NCBI RefSeq assembly: GCF_003369925.1
Contig: NZ_LARY01000001.1
Span: 186,001 to 250,000, forward strand
Reading direction: 5' to 3'
Length of the DNA stretch: 64,000 bases
Origin: Listeria kieliensis
Lineage (GTDB): Bacteria > Bacillota > Bacilli > Lactobacillales > Listeriaceae
In this document: in pieces, positions 50,523-59,178 of the stretch
Position numbering within the stretch: the stretch's first letter is position 1
Layout of the letters: each line of letters starts with the position of its first letter
The notes under the pieces: generated by a model
What the model saw: only the letters and a program-made list of their open reading frames with translations
Told to the model about the DNA's origin: nothing
Databases searched by the model: none
Made by a program: the position numbers and the translations under genes

Positions 50523-50798
50523 ATGGCAAACAAAACTGATTTAGTAAATAGCGTAGCTGAAAAAGCGGAACTTTCTAAGAAAGATGCTGCTAAAGCTGTA
50601 GAAGCTGTTTTTGAAACTGTTCAAGAAAAACTTTCTAAAGGCGAAAAAGTTCAACTAATTGGTTTCGGTAACTTTGAAGTTCGTGAACGTGCTGCTCGTA
50701 AAGGTCGCAACCCACGTACGAAAGAAGAAATCGATATCCCAGCTAGCAAAGTGCCAGCATTCAAACCTGGTAAAGCGCTTAAAGATGCTGTGAAATAA
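50523..50798 (+). CDS. hup: HU nucleoid protein
   Basis: Small basic DNA-bending protein, very abundant. 91 residues with the HU signature [18 protein letters not shown] near 46. GGGAGGTGA before ATG. Monocistronic with a strong terminator. Confidence 0.97.
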   Translation: MANKTDLVNSVAEKAELSKKDAAKAVEAVFETVQEKLSKGEKVQLIGFGNFEVRERAARKGRNPRTKEEIDIPASKVPAFKPGKALKDAVK

Positions 50799-50828
50799 TT
50801 ACATACAACTTTAAGCCAACTAGCTGCT

Positions 50829-50859
50829 CGCTTGCACGTTTGTGCAAGCGGGTTTTTTT
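50829..50859 (+). terminator. terminator of hup
   Basis: Perfect CGCTTGCAC / GTGCAAGCG, GTTT loop, GG then T7. Confidence 0.92.
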
Positions 50860-50939
50860 GTTGGCTAATTTCGACTTGGATGGGAACAAATTTGGTGAAG
50901 AGAAATTTTCAGTTTTTTCACTAAAAATACATAAAAGAA

Positions 50940-50968
50940 TTGTAAAACGCATTCATTTAAGTTATTGT
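50940..50968 (+). promoter_or_regulatory. possible promoter of nfeD-floA
   Basis: TTGTAA, 17 bases, TATTGT. A sigma-W promoter, known for floA in Bacillus, was looked for and not seen. Confidence 0.4.
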
Positions 50969-51011
50969 TAATATAAGGGGTAAGGCTTGTTTTTGAAAGT
51001 GGGTGGCAAAC

Positions 51012-51308
51012 ATGACAGATCAATTTTCAGAAGATGAAATCGTTTACGGGGATTCTTGGGGGCTTGTGCACCGCGGTGTTTTAGAAGATCGCGAAATAGA
51101 AAGAATGAAAGCGCTGCGAGACAAAGTGTACGGTAAAAACGGTGTTGCTGTGACTACCATGAAACCTATCGGACGTGTTGAAATAGAAGGAGAAATTTAT
51201 GAAGCACGACTTGAAAACGGATACTTGGATGTACGTACGCCGGTAACGGTTATTGGAATTGATTTTGGTTATTTGTTAGTAAAAGAATTAAAAATGGAGG
51301 CGAAGTAA
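51012..51308 (+). CDS. short NfeD-type protein, OB domain only
   Basis: 98 residues. ATG 51012 after GGGTGG; GTG 51003 overlaps that site. The C-terminal two thirds (GKNGVAVTTMKPIGRVEIEG to the end) match the OB-fold domain of NfeD proteins, which partner with flotillins. The usual membrane helices and protease domain are missing; the first 40 residues are hydrophilic. Ends right at the floA ATG, so the two are made together. Confidence 0.78.
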   Translation: MTDQFSEDEIVYGDSWGLVHRGVLEDREIERMKALRDKVYGKNGVAVTTMKPIGRVEIEGEIYEARLENGYLDVRTPVTVIGIDFGYLLVKELKMEAK

Positions 51309-52265
51309 ATGTTTTCAGGATCGTTTATTGTTATTGCTGTAGTTGTTATACTCTTTCTTATTGTATTCTTTTCACTTGTCCCAATCGGACTGTGGATTAG
51401 TGCTATTTCCGCTCGAGTACCTGTTGGAATCGGGACGTTAATTGGGATGCGCTTACGTCGCGTAGTTCCTTCACGCGTTGTAAAACCACTCATTAAAGCA
51501 GTTAAAGCTGGACTTGAACTGGAAGTGAATCAACTAGAAAGCCACTATCTAGCTGGTGGGGATGTTGATAATACGGTTGACGCGCTAATTGCTGCGCACC
51601 GAGCAAATATTGAGCTTGATTTTAGTCGTGCTGCTGCGATCGACCTTGCAGGACGTGACGTGCTAGAAGCTGTTCAAACTTCGGTTACGCCAAAAGTCAT
51701 TCGGACACCAGAATTTACTGGGGTGGCTCAAAATGGGGTAGAAGTAAAAGTTATTACGCAAATTACGGTTCAATCCAATATCGAACGCATCGTCGGTGGT
51801 GCTGGGGAAGATACAGTTATCGCCCGTGTTGGGGAAGCCGTTGTTTCGACAGTTGGGGAAACACGTGAACACACAGATGTTCTTGAAAACCCAAACAGCA
51901 TTTCTAAAAAAGTCCAAGAACAAGGGCTTGGAGATGGAACAGCTTATACTATTCTTTCGATTGATATTGCAGAGATGCGCATTGGTGATAATATCAAAGC
52001 AAAACTAGATATCGAAAAAGCGAATGCGGATATGGAAGTGGCTCAAGCAGCAGCTTCGAAACGTAAAGCAGAAGCGATTGCGCTTGAACAAGAAAACCGT
52101 GCCGCAGTTGTCGCAGCAGAAGCAGAAGTACCTCGTGCGATTGCAACGGCTTTTGAAAACGGTACGCTTGGTGTGATGGATTATTATAAGATGGAAAACG
52201 TGCAATCAGATACACATATGCGTGATTCTATTGCTGGAGACAATAAGCCAGAATTTCATGAGTAA
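51309..52265 (+). CDS. floA: flotillin-like protein FloA
   Basis: Membrane scaffold that organises functional microdomains. 318 residues: N-terminal membrane hairpin (about 2-30), PHB/SPFH domain (about 40-210), then an Ala/Glu-rich helix (about 225-280, [20 protein letters not shown]) for oligomer formation. GGAGG before ATG. Follows nfeD as in most Firmicutes. Confidence 0.95.
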   Translation: MFSGSFIVIAVVVILFLIVFFSLVPIGLWISAISARVPVGIGTLIGMRLRRVVPSRVVKPLIKAVKAGLELEVNQLESHYLAGGDVDNTVDALIAAHRANIELDFSRAAAIDLAGRDVLEAVQTSVTPKVIRTPEFTGVAQNGVEVKVITQITVQSNIERIVGGAGEDTVIARVGEAVVSTVGETREHTDVLENPNSISKKVQEQGLGDGTAYTILSIDIAEMRIGDNIKAKLDIEKANADMEVAQAAASKRKAEAIALEQENRAAVVAAEAEVPRAIATAFENGTLGVMDYYKMENVQSDTHMRDSIAGDNKPEFHE

Positions 52266-52282
52266 GAAAGAAGGTGTCTCAC

Positions 52283-52735
52283 ATGCCATTTAATTTAGAA
52301 GATTTTTTTGATAATATTTCGGGGTTTATTCCCGTTTTGATTATTATCGGCGGTGCTATTTTGTCTCTGTTCTCTAAACAAGAAAAGAAAAAAACCGGTA
52401 CGAACAACAAACAAGCGCCCAAGAAAAACCCGGTGGAGTCTCTCCAAACTCGTATGGAGAAGTGGAGACAACCTGTTTCTTCTGGAACCTTCAAAGCGGG
52501 AGAGGCAAAATCTAAACAAACTGCTCAAAAAGTTGTGCAAGCCGATACGCCAAAGGCTCGAGATGTTTATCGTGAAGAAGCAGAGCGACGCCAGAAAGTG
52601 TCTAAAACTCCAGTTGTTGTCAGTGAGCCAAAGCCAAAGAAACGAGCGAAGAATGCTCTAAATGGGCTTGATTTGAAGCGAGCGATGGTGATGAAAGAGG
52701 TTTTGGACAAACCGGTGGCTTTACGCAAGAAGTAA
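52283..52735 (+). CDS. membrane-anchored basic protein downstream of floA
   Basis: Not recognised. ATG 52283 after GAAGGTG. 150 residues: one membrane helix (about 12-33) and a long, lysine/arginine-rich, probably disordered tail ending KPVALRKK. Eight codons or fewer between it and floA, so co-transcribed, and it may act at FloA sites; this is inference from position only. Confidence 0.7.
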   Translation: MPFNLEDFFDNISGFIPVLIIIGGAILSLFSKQEKKKTGTNNKQAPKKNPVESLQTRMEKWRQPVSSGTFKAGEAKSKQTAQKVVQADTPKARDVYREEAERRQKVSKTPVVVSEPKPKKRAKNALNGLDLKRAMVMKEVLDKPVALRKK

Positions 52736-52738
52736 CGC

Positions 52739-52768
52739 TTGCATGGTGAGGACCATTTATAGTATAGT
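52739..52768 (+). promoter_or_regulatory. promoter of the Mn riboswitch transcript
   Basis: TTGCAT, 18 bases, TATAGT; about 32 bases before the aptamer. Confidence 0.5.
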
Positions 52769-52799
52769 TATATTGTAAATTCATACAAACTGACCCGCT

Positions 52800-52910
52800 T
52801 AAGGGGAGTAGCAGAAATAGCTGTGTCGTCAATACGAGAGCATTCTCCGGCGCAGTTAGCAATTTGAAAATTGTTTGCAAGACCTTACGTTTCTTTCGTG
52901 AGGTCTTTTT
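52800..52910 (+). promoter_or_regulatory. yybP-ykoY (Mn2+) riboswitch with terminator
   Basis: All hallmark parts are visible in order: P1 TAAGG (52800-52804) / CCTTA (52883-52887), GGGGAGTAGC, GTCGTCAATACG, CTCCGGC and GCAAGACCTTA. They match the Lactococcus/Bacillus manganese aptamer as I know it. The 3' part AAGACCTTACG (52879-52889) can instead pair with CGTGAGGTCTT (52897-52907) to form a strong terminator with T-run. That gives a transcriptional ON switch: Mn2+ stabilises the aptamer and lets transcription through. Confidence 0.88.
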
Positions 52911-52934
52911 GTATCAAGTTAAAGGAGGAAAACA

Positions 52935-53729
52935 GTGAAAAAATTTATTTCAATCTTACTTGCTGCTGGATTAGTATTTAGTCCGCTTGGGGGAACTGTT
53001 TCAAACATGGTATTGCCGACTAAATATGAACAAGTGAAAGAAGCAGATGCGAGAGGTTATCGCGCACCTATGCGTTCATTTAAATCCAATAACAATGGTA
53101 TCAATCGTTCTAATGTTAACCGTTCGCAAATGAATAAAAACATGATGGGTAGAGGAAAAAATAGTTTCTTTAACGGTCGTGGCTTAATGGGCGGTTTAAT
53201 GCTTGGGGGACTTGCTGGATTACTTTTTGGCGGACTGCTTAGCAATATGGGTGTTTTTGGTAACATTTTTGGTTTGATCATTAATTTACTGGCGATCTTC
53301 CTAGTGATTCGTTTGATCATGTTCTTTTTCCAAAGAAGAAAAAATCACGGAACAGAACCAGCTGCACAAAGTACAGGCCGTGATTCGTTTAATACGGCAC
53401 GACACGAAACTATCCAAGCTGGGACAGAAACGACAACGCGTGAACAAATCCTCGATGAAGGGAATATTTCCAATGCGGTGATTGCGTTCTTTACGAATGA
53501 AAAAGGCTTATCACTTGATGATGTTCAAGTTGTTTTAACATACGATGATAAAATTGGCTTTGGAGCAGATGTTATCCAAAATGACCAAGTTATCCAATCA
53601 CTTGATCACTTTTCGCTCATTCAAGCGATTCGTTACTGGGCAGAACATTTTGCGCATATGGATCCAAATATGGGCTTAACGCTAGAGTACTCGGAACAAG
53701 ACGGGATTTATGCAGTGGTAACAGAATAA
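52935..53729 (+). CDS. Mn2+-riboswitch-controlled membrane protein with a DUF2653-like C-domain
   Basis: Function unknown. GTG start with AAAGGAGG. 264 residues: signal peptide or helix (about 5-28), Asn/Arg/Met-rich spacer (about 40-75), glycine-rich membrane hairpin (about 78-132, containing GLMGGLMLGGLAGLLFGG) like that of Tim44-like bacterial proteins, a Thr/Ser-rich linker and a soluble domain (about 175-264) that resembles the small DUF2653/YxcD family. This last match is by eye. Control by a manganese riboswitch is the key clue: it should have a role in manganese homeostasis or in a Mn-dependent process. Confidence 0.8.
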   Translation: MKKFISILLAAGLVFSPLGGTVSNMVLPTKYEQVKEADARGYRAPMRSFKSNNNGINRSNVNRSQMNKNMMGRGKNSFFNGRGLMGGLMLGGLAGLLFGGLLSNMGVFGNIFGLIINLLAIFLVIRLIMFFFQRRKNHGTEPAAQSTGRDSFNTARHETIQAGTETTTREQILDEGNISNAVIAFFTNEKGLSLDDVQVVLTYDDKIGFGADVIQNDQVIQSLDHFSLIQAIRYWAEHFAHMDPNMGLTLEYSEQDGIYAVVTE

Positions 53730-53754
53730 TAATTTCGAAAGGAATGACTGACGG

Positions 53755-54138
53755 ATGCATTTAGCGAAGCAAGGAGACACGATTGAGCTTTTTCATGAGG
53801 ATGGAAACTGGAAACTCAAAAAAGAAACTGGCTTTTCACCCATTCAAATGACTGTGGCGGCAGCGGCTGCTTGCAGTGGTTACGTCTACGCTAAGATTTT
53901 GAAGAAAAAGCGAATTCCATATGAGAAATTGGAAATAGAAGTGGACTATACGCAAAATTTGGATGCAGCCGTACATGTAATCCAGTCGATCGATATTCAT
54001 TTCGAGCTAGCAATAGCAGCTGAGCATCAAGAGCAAGCTGAGAAAAGCTTGAAGCTCGTCAAAAAAGGTTGCCCCGTTGTGCAAAGTTTAAATCCAGAGA
54101 TTCAAATCACGGAACATGTAAAGTTTGTTTCGAATTAA
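53755..54138 (+). CDS. OsmC-family protein
   Basis: 127-residue OsmC-like fold. The two redox cysteines are present (AAACSGY near residue 40, KKGCPVVQ near 103). Family members reduce organic hydroperoxides or have unknown hydrolase-like roles. Starts 25 bases after the previous gene, so it may also be under the Mn riboswitch. AAAGGAATGA before ATG. Confidence 0.85.
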   Translation: MHLAKQGDTIELFHEDGNWKLKKETGFSPIQMTVAAAAACSGYVYAKILKKKRIPYEKLEIEVDYTQNLDAAVHVIQSIDIHFELAIAAEHQEQAEKSLKLVKKGCPVVQSLNPEIQITEHVKFVSN

Positions 54139-54143
54139 TTCTA

Positions 54144-54182
54144 AAGAAGGTGCGTAGCATAAATCTACGCATCTTCTTTTTA
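54144..54182 (+). terminator. terminator after the OsmC-like gene
   Basis: 14-base arms AAGAAGGTGCGTAG / CTACGCATCTTCTT (one G-U), seven-base loop, T-run. Confidence 0.9.
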
Positions 54183-54334
54183 TCCTCCAGAAATTTTTAA
54201 ATATTCATTAGAATTATGCCATAACATCTAAATCAAAAGTCCTTTTTTGAATGAAAGCGCATACAATAAAACTAGTTCAAAAGTTTTTTATTTAGCCGAA
54301 AAGTATGAAATTCGACTTAAATAATATAAAAACT

Positions 54335-54362
54335 TTTACAGCGTTTTCAAAATACGTATAAT
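54335..54362 (+). promoter_or_regulatory. promoter of the leucine dehydrogenase gene
   Basis: TTTACA, 16 bases, TATAAT. The spacer contains GCGTTTTCAA, half of a cre site; the whole match is too weak to call. Confidence 0.6.
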
Positions 54363-54415
54363 GAAGGTAGAGCATGATGATTATATGTTTTTCAATATGA
54401 AGGGGGTAGTTTTAG

Positions 54416-55489
54416 ATGTTGTTTGAGAAAATGGAGAAATATGATTATGAGCAAGTAGTTTTTTGCCATGATGAGGCTTCTGGACTAAAGGCGATCATTG
54501 CGATTCATGATACGACGCTTGGTCCTGCGCTTGGGGGATGCCGAATGTGGCCATATGCAACAGAAGAAGAAGCCCTGGAAGATGTTTTACGGTTAGCGCG
54601 TGGCATGACTTATAAAAACTCAGCTGCGGGACTCAACTTAGGGGGAGGAAAAACAGTCATCATCGGGGATCCGAAAAAAGATAAAAGCGAAGCCCTATTC
54701 CGCGCTCTTGGAAGATATGTGGAAAGCTTAAATGGGCGTTATATTATTGCAGAAGATGTCGGCACGACCGTTCAAGATATGGATTACATGCACGAAGAAA
54801 CAAAACACGTTACAGGTGTTTCAGAAAGCTTTGGCTCATCAGGGAATCCAAGCCCGCTCACAGCACGTGGTATCTATGCGTCGATGAAGCGGACTGCCAA
54901 AGAAGTTTTTGGAAGCGATTCCTTGGCAGGAAAAAAAGTGGCCGTTCAAGGCGTTGGAAACGTAGCGTTTGCCTTATGCGAAATGTTATTTGAAGAAGGT
55001 GCGAAACTTACCGTTACAGATATTAACCAAGAAGCGGTGGATCGGGCGGTAGAGAAATTTCAGGCAACCGCTGTAAAGCCGGATGAGATTTATCAAGTAG
55101 ATGCCGATATTTTTGCTCCATGTGCGCTTGGTGGCATTTTAAATGATGATACAATTCCACAGCTCAAAGTGAAAGCCGTTTGTGGGAGCGCCAATAACCA
55201 GTTATTAGATATTAAACGGCACGGGGAAATGCTTCACGAACGTGGGATTTTATATGCACCTGATTATATCGTCAATGCAGGGGGAGTCATTAACGTAGCC
55301 GATGAGTTAAATACTTATAACGCAGAACGTGCCAAACAAAAAATTGATGAAATTTATGGGCAAATCGGCAAAGTGTATGAAATTTCAGCACGCGAGGGAA
55401 TTATCCCTGCGGAAGCAGCCGATCATATGGCCGAAGAGCGCATTGCAACTATGAAACAAGTCCACAGTACTTTCTTTGCTCGTTCGTAA
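54416..55489 (+). CDS. bcd: leucine (branched-chain amino acid) dehydrogenase
   Basis: NAD-dependent oxidative deamination of Leu, Val and Ile. 357 residues: substrate-binding GGCRMWPY near 40, catalytic Lys in [10 protein letters not shown] near 80, nucleotide-binding [10 protein letters not shown] near 180. GAAGGGGGT before ATG. Single gene, apart from any branched-chain keto acid dehydrogenase cluster. The oxo-acids it makes feed branched fatty-acid synthesis in this type of organism. Confidence 0.93.
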   Translation: MLFEKMEKYDYEQVVFCHDEASGLKAIIAIHDTTLGPALGGCRMWPYATEEEALEDVLRLARGMTYKNSAAGLNLGGGKTVIIGDPKKDKSEALFRALGRYVESLNGRYIIAEDVGTTVQDMDYMHEETKHVTGVSESFGSSGNPSPLTARGIYASMKRTAKEVFGSDSLAGKKVAVQGVGNVAFALCEMLFEEGAKLTVTDINQEAVDRAVEKFQATAVKPDEIYQVDADIFAPCALGGILNDDTIPQLKVKAVCGSANNQLLDIKRHGEMLHERGILYAPDYIVNAGGVINVADELNTYNAERAKQKIDEIYGQIGKVYEISAREGIIPAEAADHMAEERIATMKQVHSTFFARS

Positions 55490-55508
55490 GATTTATAAAA
55501 GGGAAAAT

Positions 55509-55535
55509 GAGAGTCCGAATTCGGGCTCTCGTTTT
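55509..55535 (+). terminator. terminator of bcd
   Basis: GAGAGTCCG / CGGGCTCTC (one G-U), AATT loop, then GTTTTT. Confidence 0.88.
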
Positions 55536-55682
55536 TGTATTGACGGGAAGCAAAAACTAAAGATGGTTAAGAAAAACCTAAATATTTCTAAAGAGTATTG
55601 AGTAGAGCTAATAAGCTGTGCTAAAGTAAAGAAGAAATACGCTTAACAACATGAAAACAGCCACGAAAGGAAGCGTGAACGA

Positions 55683-56780
55683 GTGACAACGAATCAGAAA
55701 ATATTACTTCAACTTTTATTCTTTCTAAGTATTGCAAGCTGTATTGCCATTTACTTCGCCGAACAAACAGGACAATATAGCACCAATTTTCTCTTCCAGC
55801 AAATCTTGTTTCTTGCTATATCAAGTGTTGTATGTTTTGTTCTGTCTAAATGGCCTCTTCAGTCCATTCGAAAATGGCTATGGCTCATTTATCCGATTTT
55901 TATTCTCCTTTTGATCGGCTTGCAGTTTACAACCGAAACAAACGGAGCCCGCCGCTGGTACAAATTACTCGGTTTCTCCTTCCAACCCACTGAAATTCTC
56001 AAAAGCTTCTTTATTTTGGCGCTTGCCGCCGTAGCCGTACGATACGAGAAAAAACCAGCCAAGCAGATTCTTGCGCTTACACTTACAGCTGTCCCCATTT
56101 TATTTTTGATTTTTCGCGAACCCGACCTAGGAAGTACAATTGTATATTTTGTGACGTTTTTCGCCATTTTACTCATCGCAAATGCCTCCAGAAAATGGAT
56201 TTTCACTTTACTCCTGAGTGCCTTTACCGTTTTTAGTGCTATTTTCTATGTCGTTTTTTATCACCTAGAATGGCTCCGCGTAGTTGGACTTGAACCCTAT
56301 CAATTTGCACGCATCCTAAGCTGGATCGACCCATCAAGTGATCCGAGTGCTTCCTATCAAGTCAACCTTTCTTTAGTCGCGGTGGGTTCAGGCGGAATGA
56401 GCGGCCGATCTGGCCAAATTTATATCCCAGAAAGCCACACCGATATGATTTTTAGCACGATTGCCAACCAATTCGGATTTATTGGCGCGAGCCTTTTGTT
56501 ATTTTTATTCTTGCTGTTTATCCAAGTCTTAATCCGGTTCGCACTTGATGCCAAAACACGCTTTTCAGTGTACATCTACACCGGTTTTGCCGTTTACTTT
56601 GCCTTCAACATCTTCGAAAATATCGCGATGACGATCGGGCTGATGCCTCTTACTGGAATCCCACTTCCCTTCATTAGTTATGGAGGTTCTTCCGTGCTTG
56701 GAAACTTCATCGCAATTGGCATCCTGCTCGCGGTTAGCCGATATGAAAAAGAATACGCGCAAAGTCTTTCTTCCAATTAG
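55683..56780 (+). CDS. FtsW/RodA/SpoVE-family glycosyltransferase
   Basis: SEDS peptidoglycan polymerase. 365 residues, about ten membrane helices, with GARRWYKLLGFSFQPTE near residue 82, the catalytic Asp motif FREPDLGST near 148, and GIPLPFISYGGSSVL near 328. GTG start after AAAGGAAG. No partner penicillin-binding protein gene is adjacent. Whether it serves elongation or division cannot be read here. Confidence 0.92.
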   Translation: MTTNQKILLQLLFFLSIASCIAIYFAEQTGQYSTNFLFQQILFLAISSVVCFVLSKWPLQSIRKWLWLIYPIFILLLIGLQFTTETNGARRWYKLLGFSFQPTEILKSFFILALAAVAVRYEKKPAKQILALTLTAVPILFLIFREPDLGSTIVYFVTFFAILLIANASRKWIFTLLLSAFTVFSAIFYVVFYHLEWLRVVGLEPYQFARILSWIDPSSDPSASYQVNLSLVAVGSGGMSGRSGQIYIPESHTDMIFSTIANQFGFIGASLLLFLFLLFIQVLIRFALDAKTRFSVYIYTGFAVYFAFNIFENIAMTIGLMPLTGIPLPFISYGGSSVLGNFIAIGILLAVSRYEKEYAQSLSSN

Positions 56781-56839
56781 ACAATCCAATCGGATGTGTT
56801 AAAATGAAGGAGAGAGTTCAAGAAGGGGATTTTGCACGT

Positions 56840-57346
56840 ATGGCGAATTATATTAATAAAGAAAAACGAGCAATTGATTTTGATCCATTTGAACTACCAG
56901 TTATTGCTTTGCCAGAAGTGATCGCGGTTTCATTCGAGCCAAAAACAGAGCGAGCATTACTCATCCGAATTGCGGATCAAGGAAAAGACTTTGCGAAGCT
57001 AAAGCATCTTGAATCGTATCAAGACATTCTTGAAATTCATTTTAATGATATCAACGAAGCCGATGACTACTGGGGACTCAGTCAAAAAGAAAAAGAAGAA
57101 ATGAAGCTGTTCAATGAAAGGCATGCCGAAATTATCTATGACTTTATTGATCGCAACCCAGATCATGGTCAAATTGTGGTTCATTGCAATGCTGGAATTA
57201 GCCGCAGTAGCGCCGTTGCGATGGGTATTGCGGAGCACTATCATGACAAAGATACCCTGCAAAAGTTAAGGGAAATTAAACGTTATTTACCCAATCCGCG
57301 GGTTCTTGCTATCATGCGTGGTGAAAAATATTTGCCAGAAGATTAA
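56840..57346 (+). CDS. dual-specificity-phosphatase-like protein
   Basis: 168 residues with active-site loop HCNAGISRS (Cys116, Arg122) and a preceding DRNPDHGQIVV strand. ATG 56840 has a GGGG site 12 bases away; ATG 56804 precedes the AAGGAG site. Cytoplasmic. Reported relatives are of DSP type; the substrate is unknown. Second CX5R phosphatase in the window. Confidence 0.82.
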   Translation: MANYINKEKRAIDFDPFELPVIALPEVIAVSFEPKTERALLIRIADQGKDFAKLKHLESYQDILEIHFNDINEADDYWGLSQKEKEEMKLFNERHAEIIYDFIDRNPDHGQIVVHCNAGISRSSAVAMGIAEHYHDKDTLQKLREIKRYLPNPRVLAIMRGEKYLPED

Positions 57347-57353
57347 TAAAAGC

Positions 57354-57384
57354 AACCTCCAAATTCACTTTGGGGGTTTTTTCT
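57354..57384 (+). terminator. terminator after the phosphatase-like gene
   Basis: AACCTCCAAA / TTTGGGGGTT (one G-U), five-base loop, T6. Confidence 0.85.
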
Positions 57385-57575
57385 TTCTTTTTTTGTAAAA
57401 AAAACCACTGTTTTTAGACAAATCTCACATATCTGAGTTTGCGTGCTATTAAGATTGTTCTTTTAAAAAGGATTTTGGATTTTTGATGTTATAATGACGT
57501 GGGGGAAAATCGTCCAAAGTATTTCACAAGTTAAAATAAGAGGCAATGACTGCTCTTGAAATGAGGAATGAATTT

Positions 57576-59075
57576 ATGACAAATGAAGTTAAAAAAATGG
57601 GGTTATTCAGCCTAATCTTAATGATTTTCACTTCCGTGTTCGGCTTTGCTAATGGACCGGTGGGCTTTTATTTGATGGGCTACAGTGCAATCCCATGGTA
57701 TATCGCAGCCGCTGTGTTGTTTTTTATACCATTTGCGCTTATGATGGCCGAATATGGTTCCGCTTATCGTAAAGAACAAGGGGGAATCTATTCGTGGATG
57801 AATGACAGTGTCGGACCTCGCTATGCGTTTATCGTCACTTTCATGTGGTTCACTTCGTATATTATTTGGATGGTCGGAATTGCATCAAAAGTATGGATTC
57901 CGTTTTCGACTTTCCTATTTGGAACAGATAAAACGCAGGAATGGACGATCCTGTCGCTTACTCCAACACAAACCATTGGCATTTTGGGTGTCCTCTGGAT
58001 GATTGTTGTGACTTTCTTTGCATCAAAAGGTCTTCGCCAAATCACTAAAGTTACAACGATTGGCGGCTTTGCCGTTATGGGGCTCAATGTCGTGTTAATT
58101 CTTGTCAGTGCAATCATTCTTGTTTTAAATGGTGGAGCTTTCCAGCAAAACATTGACGGCGTAAAAGATTTTCTTGTTTCGCCAAATCCAAACTACCTGA
58201 GTCCGATTTCCATTTTGAGTTTCTGTGTGTTTGCGATTTTTGCATATGGCGGAACAGAAGCTGTGGCGGGACTTGTTGACCAAACGAAAAATCCGAAAAA
58301 AACTTTTCCGAAAGGAATCATGATTGCTGCTGTCGTTATTTCTGTCGGTTATGCGATCGGGATTTTAATGTGGGGCGTAAGTACAAACTGGATGAAAGTC
58401 CTTGCCGGAGAAACGACGAACCTTGGAAACATCACGTATGTGTTGATGTACAACTTAGGACTTGAACTCGGGAATGCCTTTCATGCTTCAGCTGAAACGG
58501 CACAAACTGTGGCTTCTATTTTTGCGCGAATCACTGGACTTTCCATGTTCCTTGCTTATACAGGTGCATTTTTCACACTGATCTATTCGCCGCTAAAATC
58601 CATTATTCAAGGAACACCGAAAGAACTTTGGCCAAAACGAGTGACGAAGATCAACAAGGCAGGAATGCCGGAGTTTGCGATGTGGATTCAGTGCTTCATC
58701 GTTGTCGTAATTATCTTGATCGCTTCGTTTGGCGGAAGCAATGCCTCAGCCTTCTACAATAAACTGACGCTGATGGCGAATGTCTCCATGACGCTTCCAT
58801 ATTTGTTCTTGTCGTTCGCTTTTCCATTCTTTAAAAATCGCGAGGGCCTTGAGCGACCTTTCGTGGCTTATAAAACTAAGTGGAGCGCGTACCTAATCAC
58901 TGCTGTGATCGCAGTCGTGGTCGGTTTTGCGAATGTGTTTACCATTATCCAACCGGTTATCACAACTGGGAATTGGAGTGATACCATTTGGATGATTGCA
59001 GGACCCGTTACCTTCTCGATTCTAGCTATTTTAATTTATGAGAATTATGATTTGCGTAAACGTCGCGCGAAATAA
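57576..59075 (+). CDS. APC-superfamily amino-acid permease/antiporter
   Basis: Membrane carrier with about 12 helices and 499 residues. ATG 57576 after GAGGAA; the frame's earlier start (57546) lacks a site. FANGPVGFYLMGYSAIPWY near residue 24 and AYGGTEAVAGLVDQTKNPKKTFPKG near 225 are typical of the glutamate:GABA antiporter/YjeM side of the family. Substrate not determined. Monocistronic. Confidence 0.85.
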   Translation: MTNEVKKMGLFSLILMIFTSVFGFANGPVGFYLMGYSAIPWYIAAAVLFFIPFALMMAEYGSAYRKEQGGIYSWMNDSVGPRYAFIVTFMWFTSYIIWMVGIASKVWIPFSTFLFGTDKTQEWTILSLTPTQTIGILGVLWMIVVTFFASKGLRQITKVTTIGGFAVMGLNVVLILVSAIILVLNGGAFQQNIDGVKDFLVSPNPNYLSPISILSFCVFAIFAYGGTEAVAGLVDQTKNPKKTFPKGIMIAAVVISVGYAIGILMWGVSTNWMKVLAGETTNLGNITYVLMYNLGLELGNAFHASAETAQTVASIFARITGLSMFLAYTGAFFTLIYSPLKSIIQGTPKELWPKRVTKINKAGMPEFAMWIQCFIVVVIILIASFGGSNASAFYNKLTLMANVSMTLPYLFLSFAFPFFKNREGLERPFVAYKTKWSAYLITAVIAVVVGFANVFTIIQPVITTGNWSDTIWMIAGPVTFSILAILIYENYDLRKRRAK

Positions 59076-59078
59076 AGG

Positions 59079-59116
59079 AAAAAGCCTCCAAGCCCGCGCT
59101 TGGAGGCTTTTTCCTT
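59079..59116. terminator. strong terminator of the permease
   Basis: Perfect 17-base arms GGAAAAAGCCTCCAAGC / GCTTGGAGGCTTTTTCC around CCGC. Confidence 0.92.
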
Positions 59117-59178
59117 CTCGTTTATTTGAATTTCTAGTACACTTAAAACATGAGAGGCTTTGATTGGAGGATTTTACA

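Noticed and set aside
50969-50990. GGGGTAAGG near the nfeD-floA leader as a sigma-B -10 box
   Set aside because: The only GTT-type -35 upstream is too close (about 11 bases), below the usual 13-15.
54336-54356. cre site within the bcd promoter
   Set aside because: Only one half matches; two conserved positions fail in the other half.
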